A stretch of 64,000 bases of DNA, taken from positions 2,108,001 to 2,172,000 of the forward strand of contig OY760140.1 of assembly GCA_963663215.1 (NCBI GenBank). The letters are read 5' to 3'. The position numbers and the translations under genes were made by a program. Positions 39,830 through 49,926 of the stretch are shown here, in pieces; within the stretch, counting starts at the first letter, position 1; each line of letters begins with the position of its first letter. The stretch is from BJGV01 sp003230615. GTDB taxonomy: Bacteria; Pseudomonadota; Gammaproteobacteria; Burkholderiales; Nitrosomonadaceae. The notes under the pieces were generated by a model. It was not told where the DNA came from and did no database searches. It saw only the letters and a program-made list of their open reading frames with translations.

Positions 39830-41713
39830 ATGTGCGGCATAGCAGGTGTATTTGGACCTTTTACTGAAAATGACGTTTCAAGAAAAATAGAAAAAATGTG
39901 CACAGCGATCCACCATCGTGGCCCGGATGATCGCGGTTCTTCTACTTTTCCTCAGCAGGGTATCGGCATGACCCGGCTGAGTATCATCGACCTTGCGGGT
40001 GGCCACTAGCCAATCTGGCTTGATGATAAAGTTGGAATTGTTTTTAATGGTGAAATATATAACTATATAGAATTAAGGCAGGATCTCATTAAACGCGGCG
40101 CTTCATTTCACACCAATTCAGACACAGAAGTAATTCTTCGGCTCTGTTACCATGAAGGAATAGAAGGGCTAGATAAGCTAGAGGGTATGTATGGTATTTG
40201 CTTGCTTGATCGAAGATATGGAAGAGCATTCCTTATCCGTGATCCCAGCGGTATAAAACCTCTCTACTACGGAAACCTTGATGGAGGATTTTACTTCTCT
40301 AGTGAAATCAAATCAATTATCGCTGCGTGTGAAAAGATACCTCAAATAAATTTACAAGGCCTTCATGATTATCTATCTTTCAGATATGTGCCAGGCCCGC
40401 AAACCATTTGGAAAAATATTTACAAACTCCAACCAGGTCACATGATCGAATATGATTTAAATAACCATACTTATTCGAACAAACAGTACTGGTCTCCGAA
40501 CTTCAATAGCGCTTCTTTAGACCCTTCCCGCGACTATGAAAAAGAATTTGAGGAATTATTCCTCAATTCTGTCAACCAGCAGTTATTGGCATCCGACGTT
40601 CCTGTAGGTGCTTTTCTAAGTGGCGGCCTTGATTCAAGTGCAATTTGTGCCGCCGCAGTGGAATTGGGCCACACAAATTTTCACACCTATAGCGTTGCTT
40701 TTCAGGGTGACAAAAACCATAGTGAATTAGATTATGCCCAAATAGTAGCTCGCCACTTAAAAACAAACCACCATGACGTATTAGTATCGGTTGACGATTT
40801 TAAGGAATTCATGGAGGAGCAACCGTGGTATACAGACGAACCATTAGCCGACGACACAACAGTTCCGCTATATTTTTTATCAAAAACGGCTAAAAAAGAT
40901 GTTAAGGCCGTCCTTTCCGGAGAAGGCGCGGATGAATTTCTTGCCGGCTACCACTATGACAAATTTGCTCAAGTATCTTTTAAGAGACAAAACCAATTAT
41001 CCAGGATCCCCAAGCTTGCATTTTCCATGATGTCCCATCTTTATCCTAAGGGACACAAACGACAGAAGCTATTTGACTCTTTGGGGCGATTTGGCTGGGA
41101 AGGATACATCAGGCCATATTTGCAAAGGTATTCTCCACATTTTTCCGCAGACGAAAAAAAACAGTTATGGACCCATGATAACTACGAAAATTCCTGTAGG
41201 GTTAATGAAAATATGCTTGAAAATTGTTCGTCCAAAAATCCTATGGATTTAGAAATGTCACTAAAAGCCCGTGATTGGCTTGTCGAAGACCTGCTTATGA
41301 AGGTAGATAAAATGACTATGGCCGCCTCACTGGAAAGTAGGCTTCCTTTTCTGTCCCGTGAATTAATGGAATGGTGCTGCACATTGCCCTACGAGTGGAA
41401 GGTTGGAACCAGCGAAAAAGGGTTTACAACAAAAAGAATACTCCGTGAATTCTCTGTAAAACGGTTGCCCAGAGAAATTATTTACAGAGAGAAAATGGGC
41501 TTCCCGACGCCTGTCCACGAATGGCTGGCAGGCCGATTAAAGGGGTGGGCTGAAGACATCCTATTCCATCAAGGTCTCCTCGAAGACTGGTTTGACATGC
41601 AAGAAGTCAGAAATATATTTGATAAAGCTATGCAAAATAATTTCGATCATCAAAATAATCTTTTTCTGTTGATTACTCTAGCATTTTGGAAAAGAAAATG
41701 GGTTTTAGCATAA
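39830..41713 (+). pseudogene. Asparagine synthase-like amidotransferase, interrupted by TAG
   Basis: An ATG at 39830, with AAAGGA about 9 bases upstream, begins MCGIAGVFGPFTENDVSRK, with the glutaminase Cys at position 2, and HHRGPDDRGS follows. At 40007-40009 GGH is followed by TAG where the family has Gln (GHQPI), then PIWLDDKVGIVFNGEIYNY continues in frame. The remaining 560 codons are clean: DPSGIKPLYYG, PP-loop GAFLSGGLDSSA, LSGEGADEFLAGYHY, REKMGFPTPVHEWL. Glutamine-dependent amide formation on a sugar precursor is the likely native role. This is the third AsnB-like gene in the locus and the only one on the plus strand. Confidence 0.88.
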
Positions 41714-42020
41714 TAACAAAACTGTACAAACTAGAAACTTGCTCTAGACCATACATGAAAAAAGATTTTTGCTACAATACAACGTCTACCATAAAGGGGC
41801 ATTTTAGCCTAGGAGAAAAGAGGATACTTTAGCTTTGGGTTAACGGTCTTTTTTCACATAAAAATTAATCATGCGGGTCATGATTTCTAATCATCCTACT
41901 CTATCTACTTCATAACATATCTAATGAAGCTCTTCCTTTTTAAGAAAAAGATTATTTATCTGGCTCAAAACAAGACCAGATTTGTTATAAATAATATTAC
42001 ATACAAAAAAATTTAATTTA
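41714..42020. other. Intergenic stretch before the flippase gene
   Basis: 307 AT-rich bases. A TACAAT near 41773 could be a -10 box but has no well-spaced -35 box. No terminator hairpin or gene is evident. Confidence 0.35.
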
Positions 42021-43498
42021 ATGCCACAGCTAAGTTCAAAAACTTTATTCATGGAGGTATTCAAAGGCACTAAATGGTACGCTGCCATGCGGTGGTCTAT
42101 AAGAGGTTTAGGGTTTATCAGTTCCGCCATTCTGGCAAGACTGTTGATTCCAGAGGACTTCGGGCTTGTTGCAATCGTGCTAGTTATATTCGGCCTTATT
42201 GGGCTGATATTTGATTTTGGTGTTAATTGGGCTCTTCTTCAAAACAACAAGGCAACAGACGTTCATTTTGATACCGCATGGACTATACGCCTCTTTGAGT
42301 CTTTGGTTATCTCTGTACTTCTGGCGGCCTTCTCTTCATTGATAGCTAGTTCTTATGGTGACATGAGGCTTGAGACCATTTGTCAGCTTCTGGCCGTGGG
42401 CACCTTAATCAGAGGCTTTGAAAATATAGGCACTGTTCAACTCTTGAAGGACATGAGATTCTCCAAAGATTTTTTAAACAATGTTATTCCAAAAGTTTTC
42501 TCTACTTTCATTACTATTGGTCTGGCCTTTTACTACAGATCCTATATGGTCTTGGTTATAGGGGTAGTTTTACACAATCTGATAGTGGTGATTATAAGTT
42601 ATATTATCGTGAGCTTCAGGCCAAAATTTTCTTTAAAAAAACTAGCAGAAATATGGGGTTTTTCTCAATGGGTGCTGGTACGAAATGTGGCGGAATATAT
42701 TAGCGAAAATGGTGACCTGTTTCTTCTTTCAGTGTTAACAACGCCGACAAGAATTGGTTTTTATAGATGAGTGACTGAGCTGTCCTTCATGGCCATTTAC
42801 GAAGTTCAACACCCTTTTGGCCGGGCGTTAATTCCCGGTCTGGTCAAAATCAAGGATGATCATGACCAACTGATTGGTGCCTATTTAAAAGCCTTGGGCA
42901 TGTTAACTTTGGTCGCTGTACCGGTTGCTCTAGGTTTTGGGTGGGTAGCAAAAGAATTTATCCCCATTTTCTTAGGGGGGGAGACAAATGGCTTCCGGTT
43001 GTGCCACTTGTTGAAGGCCTGGTTTTTTACGCCATGTTCACTTCACTGTATACGACGTCCGATGATTTTCTAACCATTACCGGAAATGTTAGATACACTG
43101 CTTTCATATGGTGGGTTCAAGCGCTTGTTACGATAGCGGCATTATACCCCGCTTACCAACTGGCAGGACTAGAAGGGATGGCTTATTCAAGAGCATTCAT
43201 TGGCTTTATGATGTTTTTTGTTGTGAGTTTGTATGTAGCCCAAAAATGTCAGTTTGCCTTCCGTCAGATAGTCATTGTTGTCTGGCGACCGGTAGTGGCA
43301 GGGGTAACGATGTATATCGTATTGATCAATATTTCCAGTCTGTGGTTACTTGAAAACTGGCTTGTTTTAATCATCAAGATTATACTCGGCGCGGTCCTTT
43401 ATGTATCATTCACACTTATTTTATGGTGGTTAGCAGGCAAACCGGAATCTGGTGAGAAGACCTTTTTAGGATTGATGATGAAAAAGGTCATGTCGTAA
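42021..43498 (+). pseudogene. Polysaccharide flippase (Wzx/MOP-like), with a stop and a frameshift
   Basis: The frame from ATG 42021 shows the WzxC-like N-terminus VFKGTKWYAAMRWSIRGLGF and successive hydrophobic helices. At codon 250 TGA (42768-42770) replaces the Trp expected in FYRWVTELS, and the frame goes on FMAIYEVQHPFGRALIPGLV. At 42975-42981 a G7 run shifts the frame, and the other frame carries KWLPVVPLVEGLVFYAMF and the final helices to TAA at 43498. The family flips lipid-linked repeat units across the inner membrane. It directly follows the plus-strand amidotransferase. Two lesions should abolish function. Confidence 0.85.
42975..42981. repeat. G7 homopolymer at the flippase frameshift
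   Basis: Seven consecutive G directly at the point where the continuous membrane-protein frame changes; five or eight G would restore it. This is the second G7 tract in the locus that coincides with a frameshift. Confidence 0.85.
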
Positions 43499-43506
43499 TT
43501 AATGAT

Positions 43507-44256
43507 CTAGTCACTATGAGAACGCTCTCCACACAACATAAATGCATGGCTAAACAATAGCCCTAGAAATGGAATATAACGAAATAGCCACTTGGCTAAA
43601 CGAGTCTCCACCATCCACTGAAAACGACCCAAACGTGCGGGTAGTATAGGCATCCAATGTAATTTTATATTTACTAGACCATTGCTTTTCATCAAATTAC
43701 GCATACTTTGGTGCGATTCATAACGCAAATGTATCGGGCGTTTATGAAACCAACGAAAAAATCTTTCCCACAAATGTGGTAGGCATTTGTCGTTCAATGC
43801 ATCAATCCAAACCTGTCCGCCTGGTTTTGTCACCTTTGATAAACCATGGATGACAGTGATTGAATTTTCAAGAGCTTGTGTAACCCCAAAACAAATGACT
43901 CCGTTGAGGCTGCTTTGTTTAATAGGTAGTTGGTTGATATCTGCTACACACCAGGCTATAGATTGATTCCCTTTTTGCATGGCTTTTTGTAAAGAAGGAA
44001 AAGAGTAGTCGAGCCCAATAACATCTGAACCTTGACTGGACATGAATCTAGAATAGGTACCTGCACCGCAACCAGCATCCAACCAAGTATTCTTTTCTAA
44101 TCTGCTGTTTTCCCAGATATCAATAAATTGGCGTAAACGCGCGTCTAATCCTGTTGGTGACCAGCCAGCAATACCGGCGTCGTCATGTGCATTAATAGCA
44201 AAGTCCTCAAATCTTTCTTTCCATTTTTTTTCAAAATTATGTTGGGCTTTCTTCAT
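43507..44256 (-). CDS. Class I SAM-dependent methyltransferase
   Basis: 249 residues. The SAM-binding motif I is WLDAGCGAGTYSRF near residue 60, motif II VIGLDYSFPSLQKA has the acidic Asp, and IAWCVADINQLPI and ALENSITVIHGLSKVTKPGGQVWI follow as motifs III-IV. Such enzymes in capsule/exopolysaccharide loci O- or N-methylate sugars or lipid carriers; the substrate cannot be told from sequence. It converges on the flippase gene with an 8-base gap. The C-terminal third has a hydrophobic, Arg-rich stretch (LAKWLFRYIPFLGLLFSHAF) that could touch the membrane. It is intact. Confidence 0.82.
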   Translation of the reverse strand: MKKAQHNFEKKWKERFEDFAINAHDDAGIAGWSPTGLDARLRQFIDIWENSRLEKNTWLDAGCGAGTYSRFMSSQGSDVIGLDYSFPSLQKAMQKGNQSIAWCVADINQLPIKQSSLNGVICFGVTQALENSITVIHGLSKVTKPGGQVWIDALNDKCLPHLWERFFRWFHKRPIHLRYESHQSMRNLMKSNGLVNIKLHWMPILPARLGRFQWMVETRLAKWLFRYIPFLGLLFSHAFMLCGERSHSD

Positions 44257-44775
44257 CTCTATTTTATTTCTATTTATTTGATGTAATTTGAGTATAAAGA
44301 TTATTCTAGGGGTAACCGCTCTCTATATTTTATGCACACCACCCACCAATGCTATTTGAATAGTAATCAGTGGTTTATATCCCTTGTTTGCCATGGATTG
44401 CAGATCACTGCTGTCCCGTTAACTTATAAGTAAGGCGGCCTGATTCAGCCATAATTTCAACAATTAATTGTGACATAGCCGTATAAAACTTACGAAAGAT
44501 GATTTAGAGAAAGAACCTTCAAATATTTTAAGTCTATCTTTGTTGCTGACATACAGGAAAAGAAATTTTAGATGGTTATTTTGTTTTCTTGTGCTTAGAA
44601 CCTTTTGTTACCTCGTTCATCGAAGGAACTGGTAGAAGACCTTGTAGCGGTAACTCGTAAAAATCCGACACCATAAAGACCAACGCCGATCTCGATTGAG
44701 TTAGTTAGGTGCAATCATACTAGATGCGATCATGCTTACCACATAACGGAACTTTCCTGATTTTTCTGCGGGGAT
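44257..44775. other. Intergenic stretch with short unrecognised open fragments
   Basis: 519 bases. On the minus strand about 44580-44705 reads openly as RSALVFMVSDFYELPLQGLL and on to a stop. About 44405-44503 reads FRKFYTAMSQLIVEIMAESG and ends TGQQ then TGA, in the same frame but separated by several stops. They may be the remains of one lost gene or chance; no family is recognised. No terminator is obvious. Confidence 0.3.
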
Positions 44776-46068
44776 TTACGCTACTTCATGGATAGAAATA
44801 TTTACCTCATGCCCTAGTCGATCTTTGAATCCTAGCTCGACATCCTTCACAATTTTTGGGGGGAGCCCGTTTTCTGATACTACGTATACGTGTGTAAGAC
44901 CCAAGCTCTCCTGAACAATCTTGAAAGCGCTTACTTGTGGCAGGTCTCGCAGAATGTAGATTAGGGCTAGACCATGCATGATTGTGCCATCTTGGGCAAC
45001 CAGGAAATCGGTACTTCGCCCCTGGATTTCCTTAAGCAATGGTAACCCACGACCACAGTTGCAGATGTTGGGATCGAGAACACCAATATCTCCAGTACGG
45101 TAGCGGATAAAGGGGAAATCCTCTGTGGCAAGATGGGTTACGACAATTTCTCCTGATTCACCAGGGGGTAGGCCAATTCCGTTTGGGTTCACAATTTCGA
45201 CTATGATATCTTCAGCGGTGAGATGCATCCCTCCCTCAGGACATTCATGGGCTATGAAGCCTGAGTCGCGACTACCATAGCCGTTGGCCACTGGACAGTT
45301 AAATGTTCTATTGATCTGTAAGCGTTGTTCGTCGTAGAGTCTTTCTGAGGTTACAAATGCAACCCGAATATCCAGATTGCTCATGTCTTGCTTCCTTGTA
45401 TCAGCATGACGGGCGATATGAGATAGAGCAGAAGGGTAGCCAAATAGCATTTTAGGGCGCATGGTTCGGATTTCTTCAAGAAAACCATCAAGTTTTTGTT
45501 CGGACATTTCAAAAGCGGGTAACAATTTGGTCCTAAACAACCGATCACGAAGAATACGAATGTTATCTTGTACGTCAAGCTCGATGGGGGATCCCCAAAC
45601 AACAATTTCCGGGTCGCCAATATCTACCCCCCACCAGCGTGTGGCGCGCCATTTTGCTGCGACATCGTGACTGACACGCTTCTTTCCAATATAAAAAATT
45701 AGTGGTTCACCACTTGAACCACTGGTGTTAAAGCTAGCTAGATCTTGAGCAATTTCGGATTTCAATGCTTCGGTATTGGCACGGATTTTTGATTTGTCTA
45801 GAAAGGGTATACGTCTGAGATCGGTAATGGAGCGCATATTTTCTACCTTAAATCCAATCTCTTCGAATAGTTTTCGGTAATAGGGTACGTGTGTTTGAGT
45901 ATGTTTAAGAAGCTGGCATAGTTTGGAAAACTGGAGTTCCTTCAGTTGTCTCTCATCCCACCACTGTGAGGATTCCATCTCCTTGCACACTTTAACGCTG
46001 TCATGTTTCTTGAAGCGTTCATGTAAAGGAAAGAGTACGCTCGATATAAGCGAAGTGTATAAACCCAT
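44776..46068 (-). CDS. PaaK/CapK-like adenylate-forming ligase
   Basis: 430 residues. The AMP-binding loop FNTSGSSGEPLIFYIGKK is near 115-130, preceded by TDLRRIPFLDKSKIRAN, which is typical of the phenylacetate-CoA ligase group. NGYGSRDSGFIAHEC near 260 fills the A5 position, EDFPFIRYRTGDIG near 320 carries the hinge Asp, and LKEIQGRSTDFLVAQDG follows. The family activates carboxylic acids; the CapK-like members of polysaccharide loci have no proven product. It lies 25 bases downstream of a broken glycosyltransferase gene in the same direction. It is intact. Confidence 0.85.
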   Translation of the reverse strand: MGLYTSLISSVLFPLHERFKKHDSVKVCKEMESSQWWDERQLKELQFSKLCQLLKHTQTHVPYYRKLFEEIGFKVENMRSITDLRRIPFLDKSKIRANTEALKSEIAQDLASFNTSGSSGEPLIFYIGKKRVSHDVAAKWRATRWWGVDIGDPEIVVWGSPIELDVQDNIRILRDRLFRTKLLPAFEMSEQKLDGFLEEIRTMRPKMLFGYPSALSHIARHADTRKQDMSNLDIRVAFVTSERLYDEQRLQINRTFNCPVANGYGSRDSGFIAHECPEGGMHLTAEDIIVEIVNPNGIGLPPGESGEIVVTHLATEDFPFIRYRTGDIGVLDPNICNCGRGLPLLKEIQGRSTDFLVAQDGTIMHGLALIYILRDLPQVSAFKIVQESLGLTHVYVVSENGLPPKIVKDVELGFKDRLGHEVNISIHEVA

Positions 46069-46092
46069 TTTTTGTTTACGAATAGATTTTTG

Positions 46093-47208
46093 CTAGTGTT
46101 CTTTCATAAAGTTATTTTGTTTCTTTAGCACATTTTCATATACATCTAACAATCGGTTTCGCACTTCTTTCCATGTATAGCTTTGCACGGCATTAAGTCC
46201 AGCCGACCTAATTTGCTGAGCCTTAGCTGGATCGTTTAACAGTACAAGAATAGCATCTGCCATGGCTACTGGGTCTTGTACGGGTACCAGCAACGCTGTG
46301 TTGCCATGCTCTACCAGATAGGGTACTCCCCCAACGTTAGTACTTACTACTGGCACTCCACTAGCTAACGCTTCTAGTACCGAAATGGGCATGTTGTCCG
46401 CCAAACTGGGATTTACCATGACATCTGAACTATGGTAAAGCGCCGCCATTTCATTGTTATTCACTCGTCCCGTAAAAATGACGGCGTCTTGCAATCCCAA
46501 TTCAGCCGAAAGATTTTCCAGGGCTTGTCGCTCAGGCCCAGAACCGGTAATAGTAAGTCTCGATGTTGGCAAAAGTTTTATAACTATACTAAAAGCACGA
46601 AGTGCTGTTGCGTTGTCGTAAATCAGCTCTAAGTTGCGTGCAACTAAGATGTGTGGAGAATCTGTTTTTGATACAATTCTAGAGCTAGTTCTAGCCGAAA
46701 AACGGCTTAAATCTATAATATTGGGTACGATACAGGTTGAGAAACCACGTTTGCTAAATACCGCTTCAAGGAATCCAGAAGGAACAATGATAGTGTTAGT
46801 TTGGCACAAACTAGGTTTAACCCAGGAAAAATCTTTGTCAAAAAAAGCATCTGCCTATCCTCCACGATAATTGACTATAACTGGCTTTTTCTTGATTCTA
46901 GCTATCCAGATAGCCGGAGCAGCGAAGAGGTGCCACGACCAGCCTGAGTTGGCCATAATATGAAATAACTGGACTTTATTTGCGCATTGCCAAAGATGGA
47001 TCAGATAGGGAAGCAATCGAAACGCCGCTCTTATTCCTTTTATTTGTCCTATCCAACGTGGGCTATAGGAGCGATTAACCTGAATTAGTTCCACTAAAAT
47101 ACCTTCATCACGCAGTAATTTTGCTAATTGCTGCGTTTGATTTGCCATTCCTCCAGAAGGAGGAGGTAAGGGTCCAACTAATCCAATGTGCAAACCGGTT
47201 GTTTTCAT
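46093..47208 (-). pseudogene. Glycosyltransferase family 4, interrupted by TAG
   Basis: ATG 47208 opens HIGLVGPLPPPSGGMANQTQ, a frequent N-terminus of GT4 enzymes, and runs to VIVNYRGG. A TAG follows (46855-46857, codon 118). The same frame goes on ADAFFDKDFSWVKPSL, then PSGFLEAVF, FSTCIVPNIIDLSRF, LVARNLELIYDN, TITGSGPERQAL, MVNPSLADNMPISVLEALAS and GVPVVSTNVGG, a complete GT-B donor domain ending at 46093. The residue lost is probably Glu or Gln. Its ATG overlaps the upstream glycosyltransferase stop (ATGA), so the two were a coupled pair adding successive sugars. Confidence 0.86.
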
Positions 47209-48422
47209 CTTGGTAATTCTTTGTTGACAAGTGAGCCATACACATCTTTGTAACGAGCTACACTAACTTGCCAGTTACGTTCTGTTTCTACAAAGTTTCG
47301 TGCTGAAGCGCGCAAAACAGGCCAGCTATCGTATCTTGAAAGGAGACCTAATGCCTTAGTTGCTAAGGCATCTGGATTGTCTGACTTGAAAATAATACCG
47401 GTTTCTCCATCTTGAATAAGCTCCAAGTGTCCGCCAACATCTGAAGCCATAAGTATCTTACCTTGCGCCATTGCTTCAAGTGGCTTAAGAGGTGTCACTA
47501 GATCAATAAGTCGCATTCGTAGCCTAGGGTAGACTAGAACATCGATCAAATTATAATAGCGCTGAACCTGGTCATGAGGAACGCGGCCGGTAAAAACTAC
47601 CTTATCTTCTATCTGTAGCTGTCTTGTAATAGCCTTAAGTTCTTTTTCTTGTGGGCCTCCACCGACTAACAGTATTCGAATATCTGGATTTTGGGAAAGC
47701 ATCTTCGGTAGGGCTTGCAACAGAATATTTAATCCTTCGTATGCGTAAAAAGACCCGATAAAACCAAGCAGTAATTTTCCATTGAGACCAAGATCCACAG
47801 TAAGTTTTAGGTTCGGCTTTTCACCTACCCTAAAATTTTCAATGTTAACGGCATTTGGGATAACAGTGACTTTATCGGGCAAGATACCCCGTCCTAGAAT
47901 ATCTTTTCGTAGTCCTTCACAGATCGTGGTCACAGCGTCTACACGTTTCAGAGCGTAACTTTCTAAGGCACGCGTGAGACGATAGCGAATCCCCCATTCT
48001 GAGTTGGTACCGTGATCTACCGCCGCATCTTCCCAGAATGCTCTGACTTCATAGACGACAGGTATGTTTAGGCTACGCGCAACACGTAAAGCGGGTAAGA
48101 CATTAAGTGTGGGAGAATGGGCGTGCAGAATATCCGGCCTGACAATTTTGACCACTTCACTCAAGCGGCGAGTCAGACTATTAATTATGGAAGCTTGATT
48201 CAGGACGGGTACTTTTGTTATAGCTCCTGATGTGCTTGGGGTACGGTAGAAATGCCAATTATCAATATCCTCTTCAGAAATATTACAGTATCCTTGCTTC
48301 TGGCTTGTCAGATGAAAGGTTTTCCAGCCCAGAGCACGTTGTTCCTTGAGAATGGAGAGAGTGCGGAAGGCATAGCCACTTTGCAGTGGAATAGAGTGGT
48401 CAAGTATGTGCAGGATTCGCAT
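47205..48422 (-). CDS. Exosortase-A-associated glycosyltransferase, family 4
   Basis: 405 residues. The N-terminus MRILHILDHSIPLQSGYAFR TLSIL is a specific signature of the PEP-CTERM/exosortase-A-associated GT4 family. PDILHAHSPTLNVLPAL and VVYEVRAFWEDAAVDHG follow, then VIPNAVNIENF near 190, LLGFIGSFYAYEGLNILL near 215, ILLVGGGPQEKEL and the donor motif PLKPLEAMAQGKILMASDVGG near 325. It transfers a sugar from a nucleotide donor at the inner-membrane face. It is the first gene of the leftward run and is intact; its neighbour downstream overlaps by 4 bases and is broken. Confidence 0.88.
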   Translation of the reverse strand: MRILHILDHSIPLQSGYAFRTLSILKEQRALGWKTFHLTSQKQGYCNISEEDIDNWHFYRTPSTSGAITKVPVLNQASIINSLTRRLSEVVKIVRPDILHAHSPTLNVLPALRVARSLNIPVVYEVRAFWEDAAVDHGTNSEWGIRYRLTRALESYALKRVDAVTTICEGLRKDILGRGILPDKVTVIPNAVNIENFRVGEKPNLKLTVDLGLNGKLLLGFIGSFYAYEGLNILLQALPKMLSQNPDIRILLVGGGPQEKELKAITRQLQIEDKVVFTGRVPHDQVQRYYNLIDVLVYPRLRMRLIDLVTPLKPLEAMAQGKILMASDVGGHLELIQDGETGIIFKSDNPDALATKALGLLSRYDSWPVLRASARNFVETERNWQVSVARYKDVYGSLVNKELPR

Positions 48423-48961
48423 TAATATTCTTTAAAACGTTTGCACATAAATAATTAAAATTATTACAGAGTATTATCAGTCAATATTTGATTATTCTAC
48501 GGTAAGTAGATTTAGGAAAGGCATGTCATTTGGTTAAATGACCGTGTCTTTATTCATGTTCCGTGCTAGCAGCCTTTTTCTAGATTAATTGCTCATTCCA
48601 ATTCATACTGTATACGACAAAGATGATATTGTCAGAAAAAGATGACGTGAACGACTAGAAAACAAGGGTTATACGAATAAAGTAGGCAGTAGTTACCAAA
48701 TCATACAATGCCAAGAGTTTTAATCTTTTCTTCCCATCGAATTTACGCTCAACCGATTAATGTGTCAACGCAACAACGGTCCAAAGGGGAATGAGATGTG
48801 ACCAAATAACTTTTCTCTCAAAGATAGATATTTTTCTCGTGTAGAGCTAATTTCGAATAGAAAAGAGTTCTCATTACTTCTCTCCATAAATTTAGTTGCT
48901 AAAACCTAGACTTGCTTGTCCTGAACAGGCTACAATTCGGGCTTTTAAGAAGCTTTGTATC
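48423..48961. other. Boundary region between the exopolysaccharide locus and ribF
   Basis: 539 AT-rich bases between divergently transcribed genes. It should contain promoters in both directions. I cannot identify boxes reliably and see no gene, tRNA or clear hairpin. Confidence 0.4.
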
Positions 48962-49915
48962 ATGCGTGTTTTTCGCGGAACTCCCGTTCAAGCAAAGGAT
49001 TCCACTGCGCTTACAATAGGTAATTTCGATGGAGTGCATTTAGGTCATCAGGCTATGCTTGCTCGCCTGAAAGAAGCAGCTACTCGGCTTGGTCTTGTTT
49101 CCTGTGTCATGATTTTCGAGCCGCATCCACGAGAACTTTTCACGCCGGATCAGGCACCCACACGGCTTACTAGTCTTAGGGAAAAACTAGAGTTGTTAGC
49201 AGAATTATGCGTAGAGCGGGTGCAGGTTTGTCACTTCGATTTTGATTTTGCATCGATTAGCGCAGAAGATTTTATCGTACGTATCCTGAAACGGGGGCTT
49301 GCTGTCCGCTGGATTCTAGTAGGTGACGATTTTCGTTTCGGTGCACATCGCACTGGTGATTGTGACATGTTGAAAACATCTTCTGTACAACATGGTTTTG
49401 AAGTTGCAGAAATGCCAAGTTACACCTTAGGTGATCTACGGGTTTCGAGTACGGCGGTGCGGGAAGCACTAGTGACAGGTGACCTAAAGCTTGCCAGACT
49501 CCTTCTGGGGCGGTTTTATAGCATTAGCGGACGCGTGGTTGAAGGCGATAAACTGGGCAAGAAAATAGGTTATCCAACCGCCAATATTCAGTTGAGGCAT
49601 AATCGGCCGCCACTATCTGGAATCTTTGTGGTCAAGGTGTATGGTACCGACAAGTTATCCCCACGAGAAGCAGTATATGGTGTAGCTAGTTTAGGTGTTC
49701 GCCCTACCGTGCATAAAGTCGGTAAACCAGTTCTTGAGGTACATTTGTTTGATTTTGAAAGAGAGATATATGGTTGTCATTTGCGGGTAGACTTTTTACA
49801 CAAGCTTCGAGATGAAGAGAAATACCCAAATTTAGCTACGCTTGCAAGGCAAATTGGGCGCGATGTGAAAAATGCAAAGAATTATTTCTTAAAATCATCC
49901 TTGCTAGTAAATTAA
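48962..49915 (+). CDS. ribF: Bifunctional riboflavin kinase/FAD synthetase
   Basis: About 317 residues. The start MRVFRGTP at 48962 is chosen because the typical family N-terminus begins there; upstream in-frame codons from 48896 look non-homologous. The FAD synthetase half has ALTIGNFDGVHLGHQAMLA (nucleotidyltransferase HxGH type), IFEPHPRELF and WILVGDDFRFGAHRTGD. RVSSTAVREAL follows. The kinase half has GRVVEGDKLGKKIGYPTANI, YGVASLGVRPTV and HLFDFEREIYG. It makes FMN and then FAD in the cytoplasm. The adjacent ileS starts 11 bases after the stop, the usual proteobacterial order. It is intact. Confidence 0.95.
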   Translation: MRVFRGTPVQAKDSTALTIGNFDGVHLGHQAMLARLKEAATRLGLVSCVMIFEPHPRELFTPDQAPTRLTSLREKLELLAELCVERVQVCHFDFDFASISAEDFIVRILKRGLAVRWILVGDDFRFGAHRTGDCDMLKTSSVQHGFEVAEMPSYTLGDLRVSSTAVREALVTGDLKLARLLLGRFYSISGRVVEGDKLGKKIGYPTANIQLRHNRPPLSGIFVVKVYGTDKLSPREAVYGVASLGVRPTVHKVGKPVLEVHLFDFEREIYGCHLRVDFLHKLRDEEKYPNLATLARQIGRDVKNAKNYFLKSSLLVN

Positions 49916-49926
49916 CATGGTATTTC

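Noticed and set aside
44405..44503. Insertion-sequence end or transposase remnant
   Set aside because: A short open stretch and a GGGACAGC-type sequence are present, but no inverted repeats, target duplication or transposase motifs could be seen.
24954..46857. General reassignment of TAG as a sense codon
   Set aside because: Many intact genes here (apaH, the PlsC-like gene, prsK, the adenosyltransferase) end with TAG, and clean frameshifts occur alongside, so ordinary decay explains the data better.
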